Shown: piece after piece, positions 17,410 to 26,189 of the stretch
Layout: each line of letters opens with the position of its first letter
How positions within the stretch are numbered: the first letter of the stretch is position 1
From: Leptolyngbya sp. FACHB-261
GTDB taxonomy: Bacteria; Cyanobacteriota; Cyanobacteriia; FACHB-261
DNA: 64,000 nt
Reading direction: 5' to 3'
Assembly (NCBI RefSeq): GCF_014696065.1
Contig: NZ_JACJPL010000031.1
Span: forward strand, 310,001-374,000
Program-made: the position numbers and the translations under genes
The notes under the pieces: generated by a model
The model's database searches: none
Told to the model about the DNA's origin: nothing
The model's input: the letters and a program-made list of their open reading frames with translations, nothing else

Positions 17410-19542
17410 ATGGCAACGTTTCTGCTGGAAGTGGGCACCGAGGAACTGCCAGCCAGTTTTGTCAGTGAGGCCCTCGTCCAGTGGCAAGAGCGCATTCCCC
17501 GCTCTCTCAAGGAGGCCTTTCTAGAATCTGCTCAGGTTTCGGTATACGGCACGCCTCGTCGTCTGGCAGTTCTGATCTCCGGACTACCAGCGCAACAGCC
17601 CGACCGCGAGGAGGAAGCCAAAGGCCCAGCGGTGCAAGCCGCCTTCAGAGAAGGTGTGCCGACCAAAGCCGCTGAAGGTTTTGCCCGTAGCAAAGGGGCA
17701 AGCCCCAGTGACCTCTATGCAAAGAACACAAACAAAGGCGAATTTGTCTTTCTGCGCATCAAAACCCCAGGTCGTCCCACCGCTGAGGTACTTAAGGACC
17801 TAGCTCCTGGCTGGATCACGGGCCTAGAGGGCAAGCGCCTGATGCGTTGGGGCAACGGCGATCTTAAATTTCCTCGTCCGATTCGCTGGTTGGTCGCCCT
17901 GCTCGATACCCAGGCCTTACCCCTCAGTATTGGTGGGGTAGATGCGGGACGCTTGAGCCGAGGCCACCGCGTTCTCTGCCCGAGTGAAACAGTCGAAATT
18001 GCCAGCGCCGATACCTACCTAGCCACCTTAGAAGCTGCCTTTGTGCTGGCCGATCCTCAGGAGCGTAGCCGTCGCATCCAAGCACAGCTACAGAGTGCAG
18101 CTGTCAGGACTGGTAGTGAAGTCGAAGTGCTGCCCGATCTGCTGGCAGAAGTGGTGCATCTGGTCGAGTGGCCAACTGCAATTGTGGGGCAGTTCGAGCC
18201 GGAATTCTTGGAACTACCAGCGCCTGTAATCAAGACCGAAATGGTCAGTCACCAGCGCTACTTCCCCTTGCACGATGCAGGCAAGCCCGAGGCAATAAAA
18301 CCGAGCTTTATCACGATTTCCAATGGCGACCCCGCTAAGGCCGATATCATCGCGGAAGGCAATGCGCGGGTGATTCGCGCTCGGCTCTCTGATGGCCGCT
18401 TCTTCTACACCGAAGACCGTCAGCAACCCCTGGAAAGCTATGCGCCTCGCCTGAGCAAAGTTACCTTCCAGGAAGATCTCGGTTCAGTCGCGGACAAAGT
18501 CGAGCGCATCGTTACTGTTGCCAGTTGGGTTGCCGAGCAGCTGAGTTGCTCTACAGAGGAACGCCATCTGATTGAACGCACGGCCCGACTTTGCAAGGCT
18601 GATCTAGTCACCCAAATGGTGGGTGAATTCCCTGAGCTTCAGGGCATTATGGGCAGCGATTACGCTCGGAACACTGAACCAGAAGCGGTAGCAACAGGCA
18701 TCTTTGAGCATTACTTGCCGCGCGGTGCTGAAGACGCTCTACCACAGAGTCTGACCGGGCGAGTAGTGGGTATTGCCGATCGGCTGGATACCCTAGTCGG
18801 TATTTTCGGCTTGAGCATGTTGCCGACTGGCTCCTCCGATCCCTTTGCCTTGCGGCGAGCTGCTAACGGCATTCTCAACGTGGTTTGGAACGCAAATTAT
18901 GCCCTGAACTTGGGCCAGCTTCTAGACCAGGCGGTTGCTCGATTTACGCCGGTCAAATCCACCCCAGAAGTTCTGCGCCGACAACTGACTGACTTTTTCA
19001 GCCAGCGCATTCGCACCCTACTTCAGGATGAGCAGGACATTGATTATGACTTGGTCAATGCTGTTTTGGGCGAAGGCGATGCTGAATATATTGCTCGGGC
19101 TTTGGCCGATTTATTAGATGTGCGCAAGCGGGCTCAGTTTCTCCAATCAACCCGTCAAGACGGTACTTTGGAGCGACTCTACGAAAGCGTCAATCGAGTT
19201 GCTCGACTGGCTACTCAGGGTTCCCTGCCCACCGACGTTCTCGATCCGGCTCAAGTCGTAGACCCCAGCCTATTTCAACAGCCCTCCGAGCAGGCCTTGT
19301 ACGAAGCGGCTGTCCGTTTAGCGGAGCGGGCTACTACAGCGCGTCAAAGCCGAGACTATGGCCTGTTAGTACAAGCCTTAGCTGAAGCAGCCCCAGCCGT
19401 GAGCCAATTTTTTGACGGACCGCAAAGCGTTTTAGTCATGGACCCAGACCCTAAGCTCAAGCAGAATCGTTTGAACTTGCTGGGAGTTCTGCGCAACAAC
19501 GCTCGGTTGCTAGCTGACTTTGGTCCAATCGTTAAGCCCTAG
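17410..19542 (+). CDS. glyS: Glycyl-tRNA synthetase beta subunit
   Basis: The 710-aa protein starts at ATG 17410 (MATFLLEVGTEELPASF, the hallmark N-terminus of bacterial GlyS). It has the expected internal blocks: RPIRWLVALLD, ETVEIASADTYL, a VVHLVEWPTAIVGQF segment, KTEMVSHQRYFPL, and the HD-like/anticodon-binding half with PFALRRAANGI and AEYIARALADLLDVRKRAQFL. In alpha2beta2 GlyRS the beta subunit provides tRNA recognition while GlyQ provides the active site; glyQ is not in the window, as is common in cyanobacteria. Length is normal and there is no sign of damage. A terminator hairpin follows. Confidence 0.97.
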   Translation: MATFLLEVGTEELPASFVSEALVQWQERIPRSLKEAFLESAQVSVYGTPRRLAVLISGLPAQQPDREEEAKGPAVQAAFREGVPTKAAEGFARSKGASPSDLYAKNTNKGEFVFLRIKTPGRPTAEVLKDLAPGWITGLEGKRLMRWGNGDLKFPRPIRWLVALLDTQALPLSIGGVDAGRLSRGHRVLCPSETVEIASADTYLATLEAAFVLADPQERSRRIQAQLQSAAVRTGSEVEVLPDLLAEVVHLVEWPTAIVGQFEPEFLELPAPVIKTEMVSHQRYFPLHDAGKPEAIKPSFITISNGDPAKADIIAEGNARVIRARLSDGRFFYTEDRQQPLESYAPRLSKVTFQEDLGSVADKVERIVTVASWVAEQLSCSTEERHLIERTARLCKADLVTQMVGEFPELQGIMGSDYARNTEPEAVATGIFEHYLPRGAEDALPQSLTGRVVGIADRLDTLVGIFGLSMLPTGSSDPFALRRAANGILNVVWNANYALNLGQLLDQAVARFTPVKSTPEVLRRQLTDFFSQRIRTLLQDEQDIDYDLVNAVLGEGDAEYIARALADLLDVRKRAQFLQSTRQDGTLERLYESVNRVARLATQGSLPTDVLDPAQVVDPSLFQQPSEQALYEAAVRLAERATTARQSRDYGLLVQALAEAAPAVSQFFDGPQSVLVMDPDPKLKQNRLNLLGVLRNNARLLADFGPIVKP

Positions 19543-19597
19543 GCTCTTTAGCAAGCCTTAGCTAGCCCTTTAGCGGATTGAACTCTAGATAAACTAT

Positions 19598-19635
19598 GCA
19601 GCCCCTAGGAAAACCTAAGGGCTGCAAGTTTTATA
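19598..19635. terminator. Bidirectional-looking terminator after glyS
   Basis: A 12-bp stem with one mismatch (19598-19609 with 19614-19625) and an AAAA loop is followed on the plus strand by AAGTTTTATA. It lies between convergent glyS and the PEP-CTERM gene and may stop transcripts from both sides, more strongly on the plus strand. Confidence 0.7.
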
Positions 19636-19643
19636 CGAGGCGT

Positions 19644-20423
19644 TTATTCAACGTTGAAACGCTCAACGCGACCACCGGCAGTCCGACGGCGTAAGGCCAT
19701 CGCACCGGCTACTGCAACTGCACCTAGAGCAGCAGTCATGCCAGGTTCAGGAACTGACTCAGTTTCAGCCGACTTAGCTTCTACTGTGACTTTGAAGTCG
19801 TTGTAGTCTACCAGGGCTTGTCCAACCTTTAGAGGCTGCGTTCCCTTGTTCTTCTTAGTTACGGTGTCCTCAAAGCCAACCGCTGCAGAACTAGCGAAGG
19901 GATCAGCGCTAGAACTACCCACAACAGTACCCTTAGCTGGCTCAGCGTTCAGGTCATTGCTGAAGTAGACCTGGGTGCCAAACAGACCCTTATTGAGCGC
20001 AGTGGTTGAGTAGACAGTCGGCCGGACAATATTACCCGAGAGAGACTGTAGACCAAAGGTATAGTTCACGCCTTTAAGGAACGTGAACGAGTTGCTGCAG
20101 GTGAGGACCGTCTTGCCGCAGGTGCCAATCCAATCATTCGCGCTGCCGCTGTCGCTTGGCTTGACTTCCTCGAACAACTTCGTGAAAGTCCCTACCTCGC
20201 CATCCGTATCGACTTCATACACACCGAAGGTCGATTGGAATTTACCGTGCGACTCAACGAAGTTGAAGGTGCCAATCGTATCCTTGTCGAAGCGGATGCC
20301 ATCGGTACCGAAGTCAAAGGTACCGGCTTGGGCTGGCGAAGCAACGGCTGCTGTTGCCGCCATCGCAGCGAAGGCCATGAAGCCGTGGGTGAGGCGCTGC
20401 TGAGTTAGTGAAGAGGTGCTCAT
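19644..20423 (-). CDS. PEP-CTERM secreted protein
   Basis: Start chosen at ATG 20423 (MSTSSLTQQRL). From there a good Sec signal peptide follows (MAFAAMAATAAVASPAQA, cut before GTF); the frame itself is open to a GTG at 20474. The C-terminus carries a PEP-CTERM sorting signal: SVPEPG, a hydrophobic helix (MTAALGAVAVAGAMAL) and a basic cluster RRRTAGGR. By family knowledge such proteins are processed by an exosortase and placed at the cell surface or in exopolymer. The ~200-residue mature domain is beta-rich, with two Cys (GTCGKTVLTC) that may form a disulfide, and its fold is not recognised. No exosortase gene is in the window. Confidence 0.87.
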   Translation of the reverse strand: MSTSSLTQQRLTHGFMAFAAMAATAAVASPAQAGTFDFGTDGIRFDKDTIGTFNFVESHGKFQSTFGVYEVDTDGEVGTFTKLFEEVKPSDSGSANDWIGTCGKTVLTCSNSFTFLKGVNYTFGLQSLSGNIVRPTVYSTTALNKGLFGTQVYFSNDLNAEPAKGTVVGSSSADPFASSAAVGFEDTVTKKNKGTQPLKVGQALVDYNDFKVTVEAKSAETESVPEPGMTAALGAVAVAGAMALRRRTAGGRVERFNVE

Positions 20424-20474
20424 AAAATTAGGAGACTCCAGAAAAGTTGAGAATTTGATTTGAGCCTGTTCCAC

Positions 20475-20883
20475 AACAAGACTTCCGGCTTGAGCCAGAG
20501 AGAGTTATGGAAGCGTCTCCGTAATCTCTAGGTAAATCTAGGCACTGCCTGCGTTGGGGGTAACTCTGGGCAGCGTAAGATTCCTGAGTCAGCTACCGAG
20601 CAATGTTCAAGGGTTAGAACCAGTCTCGTGAAGCAAAGCAGGTAAATTACGTGGCAGAATTCCCCTAACTCATACACCCCCCGATGCATGAGGCATCAAT
20701 ACTCTATACAGTATCTACAGGCACTAGGTGGTGTCACGGGTTAAGGCCGAACTTCACTCGAAATTTAAGAGAGTTCACTGAGAACAATTCCGCTCAACCA
20801 CCGTAAATACTCTTGTCTAGGCTTGGTTAGTGCCTGTTGTAGCCGTAAAACCACTGCAAAAACACTGCGGAACGAAGTATGAA
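20475..20883. other. Intergenic region upstream of PEP-CTERM gene
   Basis: About 400 bases with no credible gene. It contains short repeats such as TCTAGG twice near 20527-20542 and a small inverted repeat GATGC-ATGAG-GCATC near 20683. It probably holds the PEP-CTERM promoter on the minus strand and the 3' end of the M23 transcript. No clear promoter boxes were found. Confidence 0.5.
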
Positions 20884-22071
20884 CTAGAGGTAACCCAGAG
20901 GATCTACAGGCGAACCGTTAACCCGAACTTCAAAATGCAGATGCGGTCCTGTTGATAGTCCCGTTGAGCCAGCAGCAGCAATAGGCTGGCCTTTGGCAAC
21001 GCCTTGGCCTTCGCCCACATAGAGCGCACTGCAATGACCATAAAGTGTAGTGAGTCCACCACCATGGTCAATCACCACTGCATTGCCGTAACCACCGTAC
21101 CAGCCAGCAAAAATCACTGTGCCATTGTCGGCTGCTCGAATCGTGCTGCCATAGGCTGACCCAAAATCAATACCAGCGTGGAAACGGCGATAGCCCAAAA
21201 TTGGATGTACTCGCCAGCCAAAGTAGCTAGTCAATGGAGCATCTGTGGGCAAAGCCAGTTGCCCCGTACCACGCACAATGGGGCCACCCGTCCGACTTTG
21301 CTCTGCTGCGACTCGCCGTTGAATTAGACCGGTCAGGGCAGCAGACTCCTCCGCTAACTGCGTCTCCGCCGCTTCTAGAGCCTGACGATCATTAGCCAGC
21401 CGATTCACGGTTTCAGTCTGAGCTGCCGCTTGGGCCTGGAGCTGAGCTTTCTGGCCTAGGAGTTCCTGGGTAAGCAGGGCAATCTGGTTTTTCTGCCGCT
21501 CGATCACAGTCTTACGGCGGTTCAGCTCAGCCGCCGCTCGCGTCAGGTCAGACAGAATTTGGCGGTCTGCACCATAGAGCAAACGCAGTTGATAGCGTCG
21601 GTCTAAAAACTCGTTGAGATTGCGGCTCGCTAACAACAGCGTCCACCAACGCCCCGATTGCTGTCGCTGCAAGTAGCGCAGGCGAGCAACGGTAGCTAAG
21701 CGTTGCTGTTCGTAGCGTTCCTCATAAACCTTGAGGTCAGCCAGCAAATCCTGCAACTGCTGCTCCGCTTGCGCCAGTCGGTACTCGTTGTCCTTAATCT
21801 GGCTGTCAGTCGCACGGATATTAGTCTTAAGATTGTTGAGCAATTGCTGCGCCGGTTTTTCCTGCTGTTGCACCGACTGGCGCTGCTGCTGCACCGACTG
21901 GCGCTGCTGTTCCACGCTCTGCTGACGTTCACGCAGTTGCTTGAGGCTCTGAGCGGAAACTGGTTTCCAGGACAAGCAGCTCAGCAGGAGCACTAGCAGG
22001 AGTGCCAGCAACCAACGCCAGCGGTTGTTGCCCAATTTCCCTAGTAGCCTCACGATCCTACCGCCCCCCAA
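20884..22071 (-). CDS. Murein hydrolase/activator, M23 (LytM) domain with coiled coil
   Basis: The 395-aa protein begins with a basic stretch and a signal/anchor helix (WLLALLLVLLLSCLSW region, about 17-35). A long Gln/Arg-rich coiled coil (about 42-250) follows, as in EnvC/NlpD-type activators, and the C-terminus is a peptidase M23 domain (about 270-395). The M23 zinc motif is intact: RFHAGIDFG (HxxxD) and GPHLHFEV (HxH). An intact motif suggests an active endopeptidase, unlike E. coli EnvC, which is degenerate. The likely role is cell-wall remodelling at division. The ferredoxin gene ends 32 bases upstream on the same strand, so co-transcription is plausible. Confidence 0.92.
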   Translation of the reverse strand: MGGGRIVRLLGKLGNNRWRWLLALLLVLLLSCLSWKPVSAQSLKQLRERQQSVEQQRQSVQQQRQSVQQQEKPAQQLLNNLKTNIRATDSQIKDNEYRLAQAEQQLQDLLADLKVYEERYEQQRLATVARLRYLQRQQSGRWWTLLLASRNLNEFLDRRYQLRLLYGADRQILSDLTRAAAELNRRKTVIERQKNQIALLTQELLGQKAQLQAQAAAQTETVNRLANDRQALEAAETQLAEESAALTGLIQRRVAAEQSRTGGPIVRGTGQLALPTDAPLTSYFGWRVHPILGYRRFHAGIDFGSAYGSTIRAADNGTVIFAGWYGGYGNAVVIDHGGGLTTLYGHCSALYVGEGQGVAKGQPIAAAGSTGLSTGPHLHFEVRVNGSPVDPLGYL

Positions 22072-22103
22072 ATGCCGGCCATCGTAACACCTGGTTCCGG
22101 CAT

Positions 22104-22460
22104 CTAAGACTGAGTAGGAGCATAAAGCGCTTGGTTATAAGCCTTCTGTTCTTGATGGGTCAGAATTGTGCAGTTGGACCGGGGGTAAGCCACGCAGGTC
22201 ACTGCATAGCCCTGAGCAATCTCAGCACTCTGCAAAAAAGATTGCTCATGCTGGTCAACCTCGCCTTCCAAGATCTGCCCCAGACACGAAGAACAGGCTC
22301 CTAAACGGCAGGACCACGGTAAAACCAGCCCTGCATCTTCAGCGACATCAAGGATGTACTGGTCTGCAGGGACTGAAAGGGTGGTATCTAGACCTCGCTC
22401 AGGATTGAGCAGACGGACCTGGTAGGTGGCAGGGTTGGACAGCTCCATGACCTCAGGCAT
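22104..22460 (-). CDS. Plant-type [2Fe-2S] ferredoxin
   Basis: The 118-aa protein has the plant-type ferredoxin cluster motif CRLGACSSC (Cys-x4-Cys-x2-Cys) and a fourth Cys in AVTCVAYP about 29 residues later. The surrounding [17 protein letters not shown] is typical of the family. It carries a ~15-residue N-terminal extension ([15 protein letters not shown]) and a ~20-residue C-terminal tail compared with PetF, so it is probably one of the divergent cyanobacterial ferredoxins rather than the main photosynthetic one. A second ATG five codons in is an alternative start. It lies between a 36-aa membrane peptide gene and the M23 gene, all on the minus strand with short gaps. Confidence 0.92.
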   Translation of the reverse strand: MPEVMELSNPATYQVRLLNPERGLDTTLSVPADQYILDVAEDAGLVLPWSCRLGACSSCLGQILEGEVDQHEQSFLQSAEIAQGYAVTCVAYPRSNCTILTHQEQKAYNQALYAPTQS

Positions 22461-22512
22461 TGCACAAATCAGCCAATCCAGATTAGTTTACTGCCAACCC
22501 TGCCAGTCCCAA

Positions 22513-22623
22513 CTAGCCGCTAAAGCCCGCAAGCAATATAGCCAAGCCACCCAGCAACGCCAAGATAGCTAATACTAAACCCGCGTTTGGGCTACCTTTC
22601 CACGAATAGTTCTTATCGCTCAT
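22513..22623 (-). CDS. 36-aa single-helix membrane peptide
   Basis: A short ORF starts at ATG 22623, with GAGGAAA about seven bases upstream. The peptide has a polar N-terminus (MSDKNYSWKGSPNAG), then one hydrophobic helix of about 20 residues (LVLAILALLGGLAILLAGF) and stops. The good ribosome binding site, clean topology and position 52 bases before the ferredoxin gene on the same strand argue that it is real. It does not match the small photosystem or cytochrome b6f subunits I can recall (PsbX/Y/Z, PetG/L/M/N, PsaI/J/M). Function is unknown; an accessory subunit of a membrane complex is one guess. Confidence 0.7.
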   Translation of the reverse strand: MSDKNYSWKGSPNAGLVLAILALLGGLAILLAGFSG

Positions 22624-22917
22624 CTAAAGTTTCCTCTCGTATCTTTTTCTGAGTTCTATAGTTACATTTTTTAACGCGGACGAAGCCACCCAGCCTGAAA
22701 ACCTAGGCCTGATAACCAGACTTGATTATCGAGCTGGCGCCTCGCTTGAGCAGACAGCAAGCAAATACAGCTAGAGACAGCATTAGTTGGTACTTAGAGT
22801 ATCCATAGGTAGATACTTTGAAGGCAACTCAGCCTGAGAATTAAAGATAGACCTGTGGTTAAGTCGAGTTTGTAGCTCCAGGTCAAAACTGATCAAGGTT
22901 TCCCTTAAACAAGGTAG

Positions 22918-23223
22918 GTGAGACCGGTGCAATCACTTCCCCCGTCAGTCCCTTCTGAGTCTGTGAGCCAGGAATCGCATGATTTGATTCTGCGCTCTTG
23001 GCAGCGTCAGAACAAACGTCGCCAGTTCATGCGTCAACGCTTGGGGCGTCTAACTTGGCGCTCGGCTCAGGAGCAGTTCGTCTCCCTGAGCGCACCAGGC
23101 TGTATGCCTTTCTGCCTCACCTGCCTCTACTATGCAGCGGAGCCCTGGTTTGTCTGTGCTCCCAATCCTCAGGGACCCAGCGCCCCTACCTGCCGGGACT
23201 GGCGCGAGATTCAACCCTCCTAA
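22918..23223 (+). CDS. Small Cys-rich hypothetical protein (DUF6464-like?)
   Basis: An ORF of about 100 aa opens at GTG 22918 with an alternative GTG at 22927. The N-terminal half is polar and Arg/Gln-rich. The C-terminal half has five Cys in the pattern C-x3-C-x2-C-x10-C-x11-C (CMPFCLTC, FVCAPNPQGP and CRDW). The CAPNPxGP...CRDW ending resembles small cyanobacterial proteins grouped as DUF6464, but this is from memory and untested. The cysteines may bind a metal or form disulfides; no signal peptide is seen. No competing ORF explains the stretch better. Confidence 0.55.
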   Translation: MRPVQSLPPSVPSESVSQESHDLILRSWQRQNKRRQFMRQRLGRLTWRSAQEQFVSLSAPGCMPFCLTCLYYAAEPWFVCAPNPQGPSAPTCRDWREIQPS

Positions 23224-23458
23224 CCAGACTTTGGGGTAAGACTTTTAGACACAACCCCTAGGCCCTGACGCGAACCCAGCCACTCAGCCTGAGTGCGTTG
23301 TGAATTGGGCTAGCCAATAAATGTGTCAGAACTGCAAACATAAAAAGAGGGAGTGCTGAAATCCTGACCAAATACGATACAAACGGTAAAACTGGATACA
23401 GATTTTTCTGATATATTAGATAAGTAAGCACGGCACTGACTCATACGGAGACAACGCC

Positions 23459-23659
23459 ATGACAGTTCAAGACCAAGCTCGTTCGCTGATGACGCGCCAT
23501 CACACGGCCATCAAGCATCGCCAGCAATCGCTGCTGGGCCGCTCTGCCATCGAAGTTGGCCTACCTGTTGAGGCAGCTCAATACTGGAACCATATTCAAG
23601 GCAAGCCTCATCCCTCATTTCGCGCTACCTATGACCGTAGTGGCGCAACGATGAGCTGA
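23459..23659 (+). CDS. Small conserved-looking protein (66 aa)
   Basis: Starts at ATG 23459 with CGGAG eight bases upstream and is followed by a strong intrinsic terminator, so it is almost certainly a monocistronic gene. The product is basic and soluble, with His-rich DSxHH-like text (MTRHHTAIKHRQQSLL) and a C-terminus HPSFRATYDRSGATMS. I have the impression of similar small proteins in other cyanobacteria but cannot name a family or function. Confidence 0.78.
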   Translation: MTVQDQARSLMTRHHTAIKHRQQSLLGRSAIEVGLPVEAAQYWNHIQGKPHPSFRATYDRSGATMS

Positions 23660-23706
23660 GAGGCTACTCACCTCAGATTAGCCTTGTATCTAATCGGCTA
23701 TTTAAC

Positions 23707-23746
23707 CTGCGCCTGCTCAGTTATCTGAGTAGGCGCAGAGCTTTTT
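23707..23746 (+). terminator. Strong intrinsic terminator
   Basis: A 14-bp stem with a single G-T wobble (23707-23720 with 23725-23738) and a TTAT loop is followed by AGCTTTTTGG. It ends the 66-aa gene transcript and lies just before the convergent glycosyltransferase stop. Confidence 0.88.
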
Positions 23747-23755
23747 GGGGCTATT

Positions 23756-24910
23756 TTATGGATTTTGACTCAGTAGCTTGAGATAGCGACGGGCAATGGT
23801 AGTTGGCTCGTAGGCTGCTCTGACTTGAGCCACTGCTTCTGCTGAAGGTACAAATTGCGAACGATGGCGCAACATTTCGGTCAAATGTTCAGCCATCTCT
23901 TGGGGATCCAACGGATCGTCAACGTATTGGGCCAGATTTAACGTGACTTCTGGAAGCGAAGTGCAACGGGTAGTGAGGGTTGGTAGCCCCATGCCCAAAG
24001 CCTCCACAGCAGGCATGCCAAAGCCCTCAAATAAGGATGGGAAGGCAAAGATAGCAGCGTGATGATAGTACCAAGCCAACTCCCCATCGCTGATATGACC
24101 TGTAACCAGCACTCGCTGCTGCAAGCCCAACTGGCTCACGAGAGCGGGAATATCGTCGCACTGCTCGCGGCGGACACCCATCAAACTTTGGGGAAATTGT
24201 CCTACCAGAACCAGTTGAACCTCAGATAAATCGTCAGGCAATTTCTGAAATGCCTGGAGTAGAATTCTGAGATTTTTGTGCTGGTAATGGTTGGCAACAC
24301 ACAGAACGAAAGGTTGTTCAGGTTGCACTGAGGGCGTTGTGACAGTCTCCAGGCGTTGCCAAAGAATAGGAACGGGCAGCGTCACTACTGGGTGCTTGGT
24401 TTTAATGGCATAAGTTTGCTCGATATCCTGGCGCACAAAATCTGAAATCGTGGCTGTGAAATCGGCATTCAGCAGTGTTGCCCGATGTATTACATTCAGC
24501 CAGAGCCTTCGCCGCAAAGAAAAATATTGTGGATAATGTCGATGATTCAGATCCAGAATCAAGGTCACAGTTGGTACTGGCTGCCGCCACTGCCAGGGCG
24601 TGAAATAGTTGGGATAGATGAGTCCATTCAAGGCTAGTTCGTAGCTGTAGCGAGGAATTTGAATAGCTTCACTGACAAAGCGATTGCCCTGAATAGGGAT
24701 CGAAATAATGGTGATGTGCTCCTTCAAACTCCGATAGGCAGGATCACCCTGCTCTAACTCTGCAACCCAGTCAGTAATGTGAGCTGGCAGAAATAGGAAC
24801 GTTTCCACCTCTGAAATCTGGGCCATGCCAATGAGCAAACCTCGCAGCAAGAACTCTGCCCCACCCACTTGGGCTGGTTTCAGAAACAGGCCACTGATGC
24901 CCACTTTCAT
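23756..24910 (-). CDS. Glycosyltransferase family 4 (GT-B)
   Basis: The 384-aa protein starts at ATG 24910 (MKVGISGLFLKPAQVGGAEF) with the GT4 N-terminal Gly-rich loop. The C-terminal Rossmann half contains FVLCVANHYQHKNL, the VTGHISDGELAWYY block and the donor-binding motif FPSLFEGFGMPAVEALG (an EGFGxPxxEA form of E-x7-E). It should transfer a sugar from a nucleotide-sugar donor to a glycan or lipid at the cytoplasmic face. It is divergent from the ABC exporter genes and opens the glycan cluster. Its base composition resembles the GC-richer flank more than the genes to its right. Sugar specificity cannot be told. Confidence 0.92.
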   Translation of the reverse strand: MKVGISGLFLKPAQVGGAEFLLRGLLIGMAQISEVETFLFLPAHITDWVAELEQGDPAYRSLKEHITIISIPIQGNRFVSEAIQIPRYSYELALNGLIYPNYFTPWQWRQPVPTVTLILDLNHRHYPQYFSLRRRLWLNVIHRATLLNADFTATISDFVRQDIEQTYAIKTKHPVVTLPVPILWQRLETVTTPSVQPEQPFVLCVANHYQHKNLRILLQAFQKLPDDLSEVQLVLVGQFPQSLMGVRREQCDDIPALVSQLGLQQRVLVTGHISDGELAWYYHHAAIFAFPSLFEGFGMPAVEALGMGLPTLTTRCTSLPEVTLNLAQYVDDPLDPQEMAEHLTEMLRHRSQFVPSAEAVAQVRAAYEPTTIARRYLKLLSQNP

Positions 24911-25350
24911 TGCTCTATCCCTCTAACCGGTCGAGAAGCCACAGCCTCAAGCGTACCCACCTATGCAGTTGGTTCTACCCAACCTGCTGCCTACCAGCAC
25001 AAAGAAGCAGTGAGGCTACTGATATCAGTAGGTGAGTTCTGCCTTTGAGCAAAGGCAGTATAAGTTCGCACAGGGTTTTGCTTTAGAAATCTTGCGAACC
25101 TAAAGTTTTAGATGAATGCCCTCTAAACTAAAGTGACGAAATATACAGTGAAATGAACAGCAGAACACTGAGCTTGTACTTTCCGCCCTAACCTTATTCA
25201 CCGAAGAAATCCGGTTGCCATGTGATTGTGTCAGAGGCTACTGGGTATCCTTCCTGTAGCAGTCAAAGCAGTCAAGCTTGATCAGGAGTGGGTGGCATTC
25301 TTGGCAGCATAGACTGAGATGTACTCTTTTTGTTGCCCCGAGAGGAGTCA
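24911..25350. other. Divergent intergenic region of the glycan cluster
   Basis: About 440 bases between the minus-strand GT4 gene and the plus-strand ABC permease gene. It should contain promoters for both directions. No gene and no clear promoter boxes were recognised. Confidence 0.5.
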
Positions 25351-26175
25351 GTGAGCACTAGAGAGCTGATTATCGAAGCAGGTCGAACCGAAGGTCAGTA
25401 TTGGAAGGATCTATGGCGCTATCGGGAGCTATTTTATTTCCTGGCTTGGCGCGATATCTTGGTGCGCTACAAGCAGACAGCGATCGGTATTGCTTGGGCG
25501 CTGATTCGGCCCTTTTTAACAATGATTGTGTTCACGATTGTGTTTAGTCAGTTGGCAAAATTGCCTTCGGGAGGTGTTCCCTATCCAATTTTAGTTTTCG
25601 CTGCTATGTTGCCCTGGCAGTTTTTTGCTAATGCGCTATCAGAATGTAGCAACAGCCTGATCACGAACTCAAATTTGATTTCAAAAGTCTATTTTCCTCG
25701 TTTGATTGTGCCTGCCAGTGCAGTGATTGTCAGTTTTGTCGATTTCTTAATCTCTGGCATGATCCTATTAGCATTGATGATTTGGTATAGTTTTGTTCCT
25801 GATTGGCATATTGTGTTTTTGCCACTGTTCACAGTGATTGCCATTGCAGCAGCAATGGGGGTAGGGCTCTGGCTAGCTGCTTTAAACGTTAAATACAGAG
25901 ACTTCCGCTACATCGTGCCGTTTATTGTTCAATTTGGTTTGTACATCTCGCCAGTAGGCTTCAGTAGCAGTGTTGTGCCACCGCAGTGGCGATTGCTCTA
26001 CTCACTCAATCCGATGGTTGGTGTAATCGATGGTTTCCGCTGGGCGATCTTGGGTAAGGACGCTGAGATTTATTGGCCTGGCTTTGCACTGTCCTTGGGA
26101 TTAGTAGCTTTTGTACTCTACACCGGCATTTGGTATTTTCGCAAAACAGAACGCACATTCGCAGACGTCATTTAG
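25351..26175 (+). CDS. wzm: ABC-2 polysaccharide export permease (Wzm-like)
   Basis: Start chosen at GTG 25351 (STRELIIEAG), just after GAGAGGAG; the frame also opens at TTG 25330. The ~274-aa protein has the amphipathic N-terminal region and about six membrane helices of the Wzm/TagG/RfbA family, with the typical RDILVRYKQTAIGIAWALIRP motif, PWQFFANALSECSNSLI, and LNVKYRDFRYIVPFIVQ. With the following ATPase it should move a completed lipid-linked polysaccharide across the inner membrane. The ATPase gene begins 15 bases after its stop, a standard wzm-wzt arrangement. Confidence 0.94.
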   Translation: MSTRELIIEAGRTEGQYWKDLWRYRELFYFLAWRDILVRYKQTAIGIAWALIRPFLTMIVFTIVFSQLAKLPSGGVPYPILVFAAMLPWQFFANALSECSNSLITNSNLISKVYFPRLIVPASAVIVSFVDFLISGMILLALMIWYSFVPDWHIVFLPLFTVIAIAAAMGVGLWLAALNVKYRDFRYIVPFIVQFGLYISPVGFSSSVVPPQWRLLYSLNPMVGVIDGFRWAILGKDAEIYWPGFALSLGLVAFVLYTGIWYFRKTERTFADVI

Positions 26176-26189
26176 GCAGGTTTAGACTT

